From: Bradyrhizobium sp. AUGA SZCCT0176
GTDB taxonomy: Bacteria; Pseudomonadota; Alphaproteobacteria; Rhizobiales; Xanthobacteraceae
DNA: 64,000 bases
Direction of reading: 5' to 3'
NCBI RefSeq assembly: GCF_018130145.1
Contig: NZ_JAFCMB010000009.1
Coordinates: forward strand, 218,700 to 282,699
Below the pieces are notes generated by a model. That model did not search any database, was not told the DNA's origin, and saw nothing but the letters and a program-made list of their open reading frames with translations. Both the position numbers and the translations under genes were made by a program. Positions 51,863-59,957 of the stretch are shown in pieces (the first letter of the stretch is position 1; each line of letters starts with the position of its first letter).

Positions 51863-52101
51863 TGGCGCGCGATTGCATTGGCGCCGTTGTTCGTCGTCTG
51901 GCTAGGCATCGGCCGCACGTCGCGCATGACGTTCGTTGCATTTTTTCGCTCCTCCCGATCGTCGTCGCAACGCTCACCGGCCTGACTTCAGTCGATCGCT
52001 ACCTGTTGAGGCTATGCAAGCCAGTGGGGCAGATAGGGTCCCGCCTTTATTCGAAGGTAGCCATCTCGTGGCCGTCCCGGAATCTTTGCGTGTTCAGGTG
52101 C
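51863..52101 (+). pseudogene. ABC transporter permease remnant (SsuC/TauC-like), frameshifted
   Basis: In one frame RAIALAPLFVVWLGIGRTSR, the conserved cytoplasmic-loop approach of nitrate/sulfonate-type permeases. After a T-tract at ~51940 the similarity switches frame to LLPIVVATLTGLTSVDRYLL, then LYSKVAISWPSRNLCVFRCG. Both ends of a ~260-residue permease are missing. No other gene is visible between 51577 and 52248. Confidence 0.65.
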
Positions 52102-52248
52102 GGACCTGATCCGATGACACCCCCCAACCATTCCTGCAGTGTCGAACGAGATCCTTTCGTACCGAATATCGCCAAATCCGCAAGTCGACATTGCTGACGT
52201 CGGTTGTCACTGGATTTTCTTTGATCTCTCGGTGCACACACCGCCTTC

Positions 52249-52590
52249 GCGCCGGGTCTTGTATTCGAGCTGGTTCGGCGGAATCCCGTCCTCTCGCCTC
52301 GTCGGTGCCAGCACCCGCGCCTGCTCGCGGGCAACGTCACCTAGGTCGTAGTCGGGAAGATCGATATTCGCGGCGAAGCCCGCCGCGTGCTCCCCTGCCA
52401 CCGCGCCGTTGGTGAAGGCGCCGAGCATGTAATTGTGCGGCACACTTGCCATGTCACCCGCGGCATACAAGCCCGGCACCGTGGTGCGCGCAAACTCATC
52501 GACGTAGACACCGGATGCGCTGTGGCCGGAGCAGAATCCGATCTCGGAAATATGCACAAACCGATCGTTGGCTGTGACAAGCGCGTGCAC
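52249..52590 (-). pseudogene. FAD-dependent oxidoreductase fragment (fumarate-reductase-like flavoprotein)
   Basis: About 114 residues match the FAD-closing region of succinate/fumarate-reductase-type flavoproteins: GVYVDEFARTTVPGLYAAGD, then MLGAFTNGAVAGEHAA and a downstream helical piece to NQLEYKTRR. The N-terminal FAD-binding half and the C-terminus are gone, so it is a relic. It lies 112 bp from tRNA-Pro. Confidence 0.7.
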
Positions 52591-52702
52591 GGCCTTACCC
52601 CAACGCTCTTATGCAGAATCGAATTCCACAGGCACGGCGCTGCTCCGATCGAGCCATTTCGTTGCACGCTTAAATCATCGAAAGTATAAGTATTTGAAAG
52701 AA

Positions 52703-52779
52703 TGGTCGGAGTGGCAGGATTCGAACCTGCGACCCCTGCGTCCCGAACGCAGTGCTCTACCGGGCTGAGCCACACTCCG
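52703..52779 (-). tRNA. tRNA-Pro (anticodon CGG)
   Basis: 77 nt including an encoded CCA. The acceptor stem pairs CGGAGTG with CACTCCG (C1-G72, typical of bacterial tRNA-Pro), discriminator A. The anticodon arm is CTGCG-TTCGGGA-CGCAG with CGG at positions 34-36; the T arm contains GGTTCGAATCC. It reads CCG codons. Confidence 0.95.
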
Positions 52780-52847
52780 ACTAAGAACGCGGCTTATAGC
52801 TGCCGGTTTCGGTCACCGCAAGGCACCGATTTGAGGAATTAATCCCT

Positions 52848-53840
52848 GTGAATACAAGCCTGAAAACGTCGGTTTTGCCCGCCAATGAGGCCGCGGTGGC
52901 CTCTGCCGCGCATTGTTTGCGCGAAGGCGGGCTGGTCGCATTCCCGACCGAGACCGTTTATGGTCTGGGCGCCGATGCCACCAATGCGGCTGCAATAGCC
53001 CGGCTTTACCAGGCCAAGGGCCGGCCGGCCTTCAATCCGCTGATCGCCCATGTCGGCGATCTCGCCGCGGCGCGCGAAATCGGCCGTTTTGACGCGGCCG
53101 CCTTGCGGCTGGCCGAAGCGTTCTGGCCGGGGCCGCTGACGCTGGTGCTGCCGAAAACCGAACATTGCGCGGTCGCCGACCTCGCCACCGCAGGGCTCGA
53201 GACCGTCGCGATTCGGATACCGGCGCACCCTGTGGCGCGCGACATCCTGCGCATCCTCGGCCGGCCGGTGGTGGCGCCATCGGCCAATCTGTCCGGACAC
53301 GTCTCGCCGACGACGGCCGCCCATGTGCAAAGCGATCTGGAGGGGCGGATCGACCTGATCGTCGATGGCGGCGCGGTCGCCGTCGGCGTCGAATCGACCA
53401 TTGTCGGGATTTTCGACGAACCGATGCTGCTGCGGCCGGGTGGCCTGCCCCGCGCCGACATCGAGCGCGTGCTGGGCCGTGCGCTCAAGCAGCCGCCTGC
53501 GGACGCCGAGAATGACAGCGCCCAGCCGCTGGCGCCGGGCATGCTGGCGTCCCATTATGCTCCGAGAACACGTGTGCGGCTCGGTGCAATTCAGATCGAG
53601 CCCGGCGAAGCGCTGCTGGCGTTCGGCAGCGATGCAGTTTCGGGAATTGACGCCGCCGCCGCGGTGATGAATCTGTCCGTACGCGGCGATCTCAGCGAGG
53701 CTGCCGCCAATCTGTTCGGCTATCTTCGCGCGCTCGACAGCAAGGCTGCGCAAACCATCGCCGTGATGCCCATTCCCAACGATGGACTGGGCGAAGCCAT
53801 CAACGACCGGCTGCGCCGCGCCGCAGTTGGGCGAGAGTGA
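52848..53840 (+). CDS. L-threonylcarbamoyladenylate synthase (Sua5/YrdC)
   Basis: 330 residues from GTG 52848 with TGAGGAATT upstream. The YrdC domain is complete: GGLVAFPTETVYGLGADATN, KGRPAFNPLIAHV, WPGPLTLVLPK and VAPSANLSGHVSPTTAAHV. The C-terminal Sua5 domain (SHYAPRTRVRLG) is also present, so this is the long Sua5 form. It makes threonylcarbamoyl-AMP for t6A37 of tRNAs. Neighbour to a tRNA gene by chance or not. Confidence 0.94.
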   Translation: MNTSLKTSVLPANEAAVASAAHCLREGGLVAFPTETVYGLGADATNAAAIARLYQAKGRPAFNPLIAHVGDLAAAREIGRFDAAALRLAEAFWPGPLTLVLPKTEHCAVADLATAGLETVAIRIPAHPVARDILRILGRPVVAPSANLSGHVSPTTAAHVQSDLEGRIDLIVDGGAVAVGVESTIVGIFDEPMLLRPGGLPRADIERVLGRALKQPPADAENDSAQPLAPGMLASHYAPRTRVRLGAIQIEPGEALLAFGSDAVSGIDAAAAVMNLSVRGDLSEAAANLFGYLRALDSKAAQTIAVMPIPNDGLGEAINDRLRRAAVGRE

Positions 53841-53864
53841 ATCGGACGGGAGTGAAACCAGACC

Positions 53865-55292
53865 ATGAATATCGTTCAGCCCGCCGCGCCACCGCTTCCG
53901 CCCGAACTGATCGCGAAATTCCGCGCGATCGTCGGCGACAAATATGCGGTGACGGATGCTGCCGATATCGCGCCCTATGTCACCGAGGAGCGCGATCTGT
54001 TTCACGGAAAATCTCCGCTGGTGTTGCGGCCGGGATCGACCGCGGAAGTGTCCGAAATCTGCAAGCTCGCCACCGCGCATAAAATCGCGCTGGTGCCGCA
54101 GGGCGGCAATACCGGGCTGGTCGGCGGCCAGACGCCGCATAATGGCGAAGTCGTCGTCTCGCTGCGTCGGCTCGATAAAATCCGCGAGGTCGATGCCGCC
54201 TCCAATACCATGACCTGCGAGGCCGGGGTGGTGCTGCAGGTCGCGCAGCAGCGCGCCCGCGACGTCGACCGGCTGTTTCCGCTGTCGCTCGGCGCCGAAG
54301 GAAGCTGCACCATCGGCGGCAATCTCTCGACCAATGCCGGCGGCACGGCCGCGCTCGCCTACGGCGTGGCGCGCGAGATGGCGCTCGGCCTGGAAGTGGT
54401 CTTGGCCGACGGGCGGATCCTGAACTCGCTGTCGAAGCTGAAAAAGGACAATACCGGCTACGATCTGCGCAATCTCTTCATCGGCGCCGAAGGCACGCTC
54501 GGCATCATCACGGCGGCGACGCTAAAACTGTTCCCAAACCCGCGTGCGATCGAGACCGCCTATGTCGGCCTGCAATCGCCGGCGCAGGCGCTGAAGCTGC
54601 TGTCGATCTCACAGAACGAGGCGGCCGGCAGCCTGACCAGCTTCGAATTGCTGGCCGACATCGCGGTGGATTTCAGCATCCGTCACGGCATCGACATCCG
54701 CGATCCCCTTGACAGCAAGCACCCCTGGTACGTGCTGATGGAATTGTCGTCCTCACGCGATGACGCCCGCGACGCACTGGAATCGATCCTGGCCAAGGGC
54801 ATGGAGGAAGGCATCGTCGATGACGCCGTGATCGCGGCGAACCTCAGCCAGCGCTCGGCGTTCTGGAAGCTGCGCGACGAGATGTCGGCGGCGCAGAAGC
54901 CGGAAGGCGGCTCGATCAAGCATGACATCTCCGTGCCGGTCGCCGCCGTGCCTGATTTCATCGAAGACGCCAATGCCGCGGTGGTGAAGTTGATCCCGGG
55001 CTCGCGGCCGGTACCGTTCGGCCATCTCGGCGACGGCAATATCCATTACAATGTCAGCCAGCCGGTCGGCGGCAACACCGCGGACTTCCTGGCGCGCTGG
55101 CACGAGGTCAACGAAGTCGTGTTCGCGATCGTGCTGCGGATGGGCGGATCGATCTCCGCCGAGCACGGCATCGGCGTGCTCAAGCGCGACGAACTGCCCG
55201 ACGTAAAAGACAAGGTCGCGATCGAACTGATGCGGAGCATCAAGGCGATGCTCGATCCCGCAGGGATCATGAACCCCGGCAAGGTGCTGTGA
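53865..55292 (+). CDS. FAD-linked oxidase (GlcD/D-2-hydroxyacid dehydrogenase type)
   Basis: 475 residues. PCMH-type FAD domain: LVPQGGNTGLVGGQTP, SLGAEGSCTIGGNLSTNAGG and NLFIGAEGTLGIITAATLKL. The C-terminal substrate domain has PFGHLGDGNIHYNVSQP and SAEHGIGVLKRDEL. Length and motifs fit the D-lactate/D-2-hydroxyglutarate dehydrogenase branch. The next gene overlaps its stop (GTGA). Confidence 0.92.
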   Translation: MNIVQPAAPPLPPELIAKFRAIVGDKYAVTDAADIAPYVTEERDLFHGKSPLVLRPGSTAEVSEICKLATAHKIALVPQGGNTGLVGGQTPHNGEVVVSLRRLDKIREVDAASNTMTCEAGVVLQVAQQRARDVDRLFPLSLGAEGSCTIGGNLSTNAGGTAALAYGVAREMALGLEVVLADGRILNSLSKLKKDNTGYDLRNLFIGAEGTLGIITAATLKLFPNPRAIETAYVGLQSPAQALKLLSISQNEAAGSLTSFELLADIAVDFSIRHGIDIRDPLDSKHPWYVLMELSSSRDDARDALESILAKGMEEGIVDDAVIAANLSQRSAFWKLRDEMSAAQKPEGGSIKHDISVPVAAVPDFIEDANAAVVKLIPGSRPVPFGHLGDGNIHYNVSQPVGGNTADFLARWHEVNEVVFAIVLRMGGSISAEHGIGVLKRDELPDVKDKVAIELMRSIKAMLDPAGIMNPGKVL

Positions 55293-55750
55293 ACGCATCA
55301 ATGCCAAAGCCGCTTCCTGCCCTCGCCATCGCGCCGATCGCGGATTCCGACATCCCCGCCGTCGTCGCGCTGTGGCAGGCGTGCGGGTTGACGCGGCCGT
55401 GGAACGATCCGGCGTCCGACATCGCGCTGGCGCGGCGCGGGCCGAATTCGACCGTGCTGATTGGCCGCGACGGCGGCGCCATCGTGGCGACCGCCATGGC
55501 CGGCCATGACGGCCATCGCGGCTGGGTCTATTACGTCGCGACTGATCCGGAACGCCGCGGCCGCGGCTATGGCCGCGTCATCATGAACGCGGCCGAGGAT
55601 TGGCTGCGCGCAGCCGGCATGGCCAAGGTGCAATTGATGGTCCGGCGCGAAAACGCCCGCGCCGGCGCATTCTACCAGTCGATCGGCTACGCCGAGGCGC
55701 AGACGGTTGTCTTCGCCAAATGGCTCGACGGCCGCGAACCTACGCCTTGA
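55289..55750 (+). CDS. GNAT acetyltransferase (YpeA-like)
   Basis: 153 residues from GTG 55289, overlapping the upstream stop by 4 bp; an ATG at 55301 is the alternative. Acetyl-CoA-binding motif A is VATDPERRGRGYGRVIMNAA, followed by ENARAGAFYQSIGY. The substrate is unknown; YpeA relatives acetylate small molecules or protein N-termini. Confidence 0.88.
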   Translation: MNASMPKPLPALAIAPIADSDIPAVVALWQACGLTRPWNDPASDIALARRGPNSTVLIGRDGGAIVATAMAGHDGHRGWVYYVATDPERRGRGYGRVIMNAAEDWLRAAGMAKVQLMVRRENARAGAFYQSIGYAEAQTVVFAKWLDGREPTP

Positions 55751-55765
55751 TGCAGAAAGATTACC

Positions 55766-56347
55766 ATGACCATCTCCGACCGCATCCGCATCAAAGACGA
55801 GCGTGTCCTCTCCCATGCCCGGTACCTGTTGAAGAGCATCACGCTCGACTACCGCCGCGGCAACGGCGAATGGCAGACGCAAACCCGCGAAGTCTATGAC
55901 CGCGGCAATGCCGCAGCCTTGCTGCCGTACAATCTCGCCTTGCGCACCGTGGTGCTGGTGCGGCAGTTCCGCTTGCCGGCCTACGTCAACGGCCATGACG
56001 ATCTCCTGATCGAAGCCGCCGCCGGCATGCTCGACGATGCATCGCCGGAGGAGCGAATCCGCGCCGAGGCCGAAGAGGAAACCGGCTATCGCCTCCACGA
56101 CGTCAAGAAGGTGTTCGAGGCCTTCATGAGCCCGGGCGCGGTGACGGAGAAACTGCACTTCTTTGTCGCCGAGTATGAAGCCTCGATGCGGATCGGCAGC
56201 GGCGGCGGCCTCGCCGACGAAGGCGAGGACATCGAGGTGCTGGAATTGCCGATTGATCAGGCACTCGCGATGATCGCCGATGGCCGCATCGCCGATGCCA
56301 AGACGATCATGCTGTTGCAATATGCGGCGCTGCATATTTTCAGGTAG
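55766..56347 (+). CDS. Nudix hydrolase, NudK/AdpP type
   Basis: 193 residues. The Nudix region is AAGMLDDASPEERIRAEAEE followed by ETG; the Arg of the consensus REUxEE is Ala here, but the metal-binding Glu residues are present. The N-terminal RGNGEWQTQTREVYDRGNAA and the C-terminal GLADEGEDIEVLEL fit the GDP-mannose/ADP-ribose pyrophosphatase branch. It is 15 bp after the GNAT gene, likely the same transcript. Confidence 0.88.
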   Translation: MTISDRIRIKDERVLSHARYLLKSITLDYRRGNGEWQTQTREVYDRGNAAALLPYNLALRTVVLVRQFRLPAYVNGHDDLLIEAAAGMLDDASPEERIRAEAEEETGYRLHDVKKVFEAFMSPGAVTEKLHFFVAEYEASMRIGSGGGLADEGEDIEVLELPIDQALAMIADGRIADAKTIMLLQYAALHIFR

Positions 56348-56364
56348 GTCTGTACAGGAGTTCA

Positions 56365-56393
56365 CGTCGTCCCGGCCTTGAGCCGGGACGACG
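56365..56393. repeat. Perfect 12-bp-arm hairpin (CGTCGTCCCGGC family)
   Basis: CGTCGTCCCGGC-CTTGA-GCCGGGACGACG between the converging nudix and yedK genes. Same sequence family as 4104-4263 and 63643-63766. It may double as a bidirectional terminator. Confidence 0.8.
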
Positions 56394-56398
56394 CGGAG

Positions 56399-57157
56399 TC
56401 AAAACAGCGATCCCTGCCCTTCGTCCTCCGGCGCCGACGCCGCCTTGCGCGCGGCTTTCTTCGGCTTCGGCTCCTCGGCCGCACGTTCCTCGTCCGTGAT
56501 CGGCAGCAGCAATTGCGCGTCGTCATTGACGACGCGATTGACCCGCGTCGAAATCTCGTGCCAGGCGAATTCGCCTTCCGCGGGGCCGGTCAACAACGCC
56601 ATGACGTCGTCGGCATCAAAGGCCCGGGCATCCAGCCAGCGCTCGAATTCATCGGGCGCGATCGTCACGGGCACGCGATGATGCAGCGCCGCAAGATCGC
56701 GGCTGGCCGGCGCGGTGACGATCGCAACGCTGTCGACCTCCTCGCCGTTCGGTCCCATCCAGGTCTCGGCGAGGGCGGCAAAGCCGACCGGCTTGCCGTC
56801 GCGGCGGTGGATGAAGAACGGCCGTTTCCGGCCGCTGGAATCCTGCCATTCGTAATAACCGTCGGCCGGGATCAGGCAGCGCCGCCGCTTGATCGCGTTC
56901 TTGAAGGCCGGCTTTTCCCGCACCGTCTCGGAGCGGGCGTTGATCAAGAGCGAGAATTTACGGGGGTCCTTGACCCAGGCCGGCACCAGGCCCCAGCGCA
57001 TCAGCCGGAAATGCCGGCCGCCATTCTCCAGCATCACCACCGGGATTGGCTGCGTCGGAGCAATATTGTACCGCGGCGGGAAGTTGGGCTGCTCGGCATA
57101 GCCGAAAATCTGCCTAAGTGCCGCCGGCGGCGAAGTAATTACGAAACGTCCGCACAT
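56399..57157 (-). CDS. SOS response-associated peptidase (YedK/HMCES family)
   Basis: 252 residues. Cys2 (MCGRFV) is the residue that crosslinks abasic sites; YNIAPTQPIPV, NARSETVREKPAF, DGYYEWQ and LHHRVPV supply the rest of the active site. It forms a protective DNA-protein crosslink at abasic sites in single-stranded DNA. The C-terminus is a Lys/Ala-rich tail. No GTTC-N7-GTTC LexA box is seen upstream, unlike dinB. Confidence 0.94.
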   Translation of the reverse strand: MCGRFVITSPPAALRQIFGYAEQPNFPPRYNIAPTQPIPVVMLENGGRHFRLMRWGLVPAWVKDPRKFSLLINARSETVREKPAFKNAIKRRRCLIPADGYYEWQDSSGRKRPFFIHRRDGKPVGFAALAETWMGPNGEEVDSVAIVTAPASRDLAALHHRVPVTIAPDEFERWLDARAFDADDVMALLTGPAEGEFAWHEISTRVNRVVNDDAQLLLPITDEERAAEEPKPKKAARKAASAPEDEGQGSLF

Positions 57158-57219
57158 AATCTAACCCGAATGGGTGTCCGTTTAATTCCTTTTAACCCCA
57201 ATTGTTAACACTGGAACAG

Positions 57220-57732
57220 ATGAGCTCAACGGCCGCCACACAAGCGCGATCCGATCGCCCGACACCGCTACCGACGAGCCCCATCGATGAGGCCCGCGCC
57301 GCGGTGCTGCGCGCCGCCAACATCAACCCCCGCACCGGGCTTGCCACCGACTATCTGAATCATTTCAACGAAGCCATCATGCTGCTCGAGATGGTTCCGG
57401 ACATGCCGGAATGCGCCGAGGATTTTCTGACCTGGAGTCCGCTGTCCTACGCCGAGCATTTCTGGGCTTCCAATTTCAAGGCCCGCGATCTCGCGATCGA
57501 GGCCTACGAATTGGCTGACCCCAAGATTCGCACCGAGTTCGACAACGTCGCCAACACCATGACCTCGATCCTGACCGCGGTAGGCTCGGCGATGCGCGAA
57601 GCCCGCCAGGACAAGACCCGCGCCACGCTCGCTGAGCAGGCCACCGGCTGGGTCAAGCCGCTGGTGGCGCTGGCCGGTGGCATCATCAACGGCGCCACCG
57701 AGGCCGACGTCGAAACCATCATGTCGAACTAA
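57220..57732 (+). CDS. Conserved-looking hypothetical protein, all helical
   Basis: 170 residues from ATG 57220. After a Ser/Thr/Pro-rich start, it is helical: IDEARAAVLRAANINPRTGL, YLNHFNEAIMLLEMVPDMPE, YAEHFWASNFKARDLAIEAY, and a C-terminal TEADVETIMSN. No domain is recognised and no signal peptide or membrane span is present. It is divergent from yedK with a 62-bp gap. Confidence 0.75.
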   Translation: MSSTAATQARSDRPTPLPTSPIDEARAAVLRAANINPRTGLATDYLNHFNEAIMLLEMVPDMPECAEDFLTWSPLSYAEHFWASNFKARDLAIEAYELADPKIRTEFDNVANTMTSILTAVGSAMREARQDKTRATLAEQATGWVKPLVALAGGIINGATEADVETIMSN

Positions 57733-57769
57733 GGCCTGACCTGACGGCAGTGCATTAGACCTTCGCGCA

Positions 57770-57823
57770 TCGATCGGGCATGATCCGGCCCGAAACCGTC
57801 CACCACTTTTGCCGGATCAAGCC
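57770..57823. repeat. Degenerate GCATGATCCGG-type repeat
   Basis: GGGCATGATCCGG ... TTTTGCCGGATCAAGCC with partly complementary ends. It resembles the small (A)TCATGC...GATCATG dispersed repeats of Rhizobiales and runs up to the Nudix gene start. Confidence 0.35.
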
Positions 57824-58243
57824 TTGGATTCGCCAGCCCCGCCCACCCGTCCCCAGCTCGCCGTCAGCGGCGCGATCTTTCGCGACGGCAAGGTACTGCT
57901 GGTCCGGCGCTCACGCTCGCCGGGCAAGGGCTTTTATTCGTTCCCCGGCGGCCGGGTCGAATTCGGCGAATCGCTGCATACGGCGCTGCATCGCGAGGTC
58001 GACGAGGAAACGGGCCTGCGAATCGAGATTCTGGCGCTAGCCGGCTGGCGCGAAGTGCTGCCGGGAACCGGCGGCGGCGGGCATTATCTGATCATGTCGT
58101 TCGCGGCGCGCTGGACCGCCCGGGAGCCGGTCCTGAACGATGAGCACGACGATTTCGGATGGTTTGATCCCGATGCGCTCGGCGATCTCAGGCTCACCGG
58201 CGGCCTCCTGGAGGTCTTAGCAGCCGCACGGAAGCTGGTTTAG
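57824..58243 (+). CDS. Nudix hydrolase (ADP-ribose pyrophosphatase-like/MutT-like)
   Basis: 139 residues if begun at the TTG at 57824; a TTG at 57809 is also open and neither has a clear ribosome site. The Nudix box is canonical: GGRVEFGESLHTALHREVDE followed by ETG. Substrate is a nucleoside diphosphate derivative, not predictable further. Preceded by a degenerate repeat. Confidence 0.87.
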   Translation: MDSPAPPTRPQLAVSGAIFRDGKVLLVRRSRSPGKGFYSFPGGRVEFGESLHTALHREVDEETGLRIEILALAGWREVLPGTGGGGHYLIMSFAARWTAREPVLNDEHDDFGWFDPDALGDLRLTGGLLEVLAAARKLV

Positions 58244-58261
58244 GCGCGAGTCCTTTGTTTT

Positions 58262-58334
58262 GACGCGTTTTCTTGACGCGAACCGGTGTCCACCCCCGGA
58301 TCAAGCCCGAGGGCATGCTTCGCTTGAAAACGCT
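58262..58334. repeat. Short palindromic repeat, copy 2 (ACGCGTTTTC...GAAAACGCT)
   Basis: GACGCGTTTTCTTGACGCGA ... TTGAAAACGCT, the same unit as 2964-3011 with ~25 extra bases (CCCCCGGATCAAGCCCGAGG) inside. It lies between the Nudix gene and the TIGR02301-like gene. Confidence 0.7.
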
Positions 58335-58389
58335 ATGTCTTGCCACCGGCGCATTGAGGGGGCATATCGGGCGGGTTCTGGACCCCCAA

Positions 58390-58767
58390 ATGCGCAAGCA
58401 CTTTTTTGCCGTCCTCATCCTCATCTCGGCCTGCCATCTGGCGCCCGCGCGGGCCCAGGATGGCGCCGCGCCGTTTGACCGCGATTTGCAGCGGCTGGCC
58501 GAAATCCTCGGCACGCTTCACTATTTGCGCGGCATCTGCGGCAACAATGAAGGTGCGAAATGGCGCAACGAAATGCAGGCGCTGGTCGATGCCGAAACGC
58601 CTTCGGGCGAACGCCGCGCGCGCATGATCGCCGCCTTCAACCGCGGCTATAACGGCTTCCAGCAGACCTACCGCACCTGCACGCCCGCCGCCTCGATCGC
58701 GATCCGACGCTACATCGAAGAAGGCTCGAAAATCTCGCGCGACCTGACTGCTCGCTATGCGAACTGA
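58390..58767 (+). CDS. Secreted TIGR02301-type hypothetical protein
   Basis: 125 residues from ATG 58390; an upstream frame to 58273 crosses the repeat. The signal peptide MRKHFFAVLILISACHLAPA ends near ARA-QDG. The mature part (FDRDLQRLAEILGTLHYLRG, ICGNNEGAKWRNEMQAL, FNRGYNGFQQTYRTC) has the conserved LHYLRGxC and two Cys that could form a disulfide. The family is alphaproteobacterial and uncharacterised. Confidence 0.82.
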   Translation: MRKHFFAVLILISACHLAPARAQDGAAPFDRDLQRLAEILGTLHYLRGICGNNEGAKWRNEMQALVDAETPSGERRARMIAAFNRGYNGFQQTYRTCTPAASIAIRRYIEEGSKISRDLTARYAN

Positions 58768-58768
58768 C

Positions 58769-59473
58769 ATGAGTCTCAACGCAATCTATTTCGACCTCGA
58801 CGGCACGCTGACCGATCCAAAACCCGGCATCACGCGCTCGATCCAGTATGCGCTGCAAAAGCTCGACCATCACAGCATCCCGACCGAAGACGAACTGACC
58901 TGGTGCATCGGCCCGCCGCTGCGCGCCAGTTTTGTCAGACTGCTGGGCGCGGAAGATTCCGCCGACCGCGCCGTGTCGCTGTACCGCGAGCGATTTTCCG
59001 ACGTCGGGCTGTACGAGAACGGCGTGTATGACGGGATCAGCGAATTGCTGACGAAACTCCGCCAGTCCGGCCACCGGTTGTTCGTCGCCACCAGCAAGCC
59101 GCATGTGTTCGCGACACGCATCGTCGAGCATTTCGGGCTGCGCCATCATTTCGAGCATGTGTTCGGCTCCGAGCTCGACGGCACCCGCGTCGACAAGTCC
59201 GATCTCCTGGAATACGCGCTGAAGATCGCAGCCGTCGATCCGTCCAAGACGCTGATGATCGGCGACCGCAGCCACGACATCGTCGGCGCCAGGAACAATG
59301 GCATGCAGGCAATCGGCGTGCTCTACGGCTATGGCAGCAAGGACGAATTGATCGGGGCCGGCGCGCTGCATGTCTGCGCCACGCCGCAGGCCATACTCGA
59401 CTGCATTTCCCGGAATTTTCTCGCGGAACCCGCGGGCCCATCAAATGCCGAGAGCGGCGTTAACCTTTCTTAA
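58769..59473 (+). CDS. HAD-family phosphatase (phosphoglycolate phosphatase-like)
   Basis: 234 residues from ATG 58769; an ATG at 58757 overlapping the previous gene is possible. HAD motifs are in order: IYFDLDGTLTDP (nucleophile Asp), FVATSKP, TRVDKSDLLEYAL (Lys) and MIGDRSHDIVGA (acidic pair). The C1 cap lies between motifs I and II. It hydrolyses a small phosphate ester such as phosphoglycolate or pyrophosphate; the substrate is not fixed by sequence. Confidence 0.9.
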   Translation: MSLNAIYFDLDGTLTDPKPGITRSIQYALQKLDHHSIPTEDELTWCIGPPLRASFVRLLGAEDSADRAVSLYRERFSDVGLYENGVYDGISELLTKLRQSGHRLFVATSKPHVFATRIVEHFGLRHHFEHVFGSELDGTRVDKSDLLEYALKIAAVDPSKTLMIGDRSHDIVGARNNGMQAIGVLYGYGSKDELIGAGALHVCATPQAILDCISRNFLAEPAGPSNAESGVNLS

Positions 59474-59564
59474 AGATGTGGCCTAGCAGGCCCTGCGGCG
59501 CATGCTACAGCTTGGCGATCAGACGCGCTCCGCTGGGGAACGCGCGCAACGTCTGTCGAGTTTC

Positions 59565-59831
59565 ATGAGCCATCCTGCGTCTTATTCGCTTCACCGCGAC
59601 CCGCTTCCCGATCACGAGCAAAAGCAGGCGGCGCTCAGCTACCTCCATGAGGCCTGGGCCGAGGCGCGCCACGATGGCGTCGACGGCGACTGCCTGGCGC
59701 AGGCGAGCCTGTTCACGGCGCTGGCCGAACTGGTCTCGACCTATGGTGAGGACGCGGTGGCGAAATTCGTCGAAGGCCTTCCCGCGCGCGTACGCAATGG
59801 CGAATTTTCGTTGTCGCTGGCGCGGCAGTAA
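59565..59831 (+). CDS. Small hypothetical protein
   Basis: 88 residues from ATG 59565 (an in-frame start at 59502 is possible). It is soluble and helical: DHEQKQAALSYLHEAWAEAR, CLAQASLFTALAELVSTYGE, and DAVAKFVEGLPARVRNGEF. No family is recognised. The pattern of conserved-looking helices and codon bias match a real gene. Confidence 0.7.
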   Translation: MSHPASYSLHRDPLPDHEQKQAALSYLHEAWAEARHDGVDGDCLAQASLFTALAELVSTYGEDAVAKFVEGLPARVRNGEFSLSLARQ

Positions 59832-59841
59832 CTCCAGACAC

Positions 59842-59946
59842 TGTCATTCCGGGATGGTGCGTTAGCACCAGACCTCAGGTGCGCAATTGCGCACCGGGGA
59901 ATCTCGAGATTCCGGGTTCGATGCTTCGCATCGCCCCGGAATGACA
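59842..59946. repeat. Multi-hairpin palindromic repeat (four hairpins inside an outer stem)
   Basis: Outer stem TGTCATTCCGG / CCGGAATGACA. Inside lie, in order, GGTGCGTTAGCACC (59856), GGTGCGCAATTGCGCACC (59878), GGAATCTCGAGATTCC (59898) and CGATGCTTCGCATCG (59919), each perfectly self-complementary apart from its loop. It fills the gap before the converging dihydroorotase gene. Confidence 0.88.
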
Positions 59947-59957
59947 GAAGAGAAGCC

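Noticed and set aside
52341..52775. A 144-codon minus-strand frame spanning the tRNA gene.
   Set aside because: It overlaps tRNA-Pro and lies out of frame with the flavoprotein relic, which is read in another phase.
57157..57220. SOS box in front of yedK.
   Set aside because: No GTTC-N7-GTTC or close variant is present in the 62-bp gap or the nearby coding ends.
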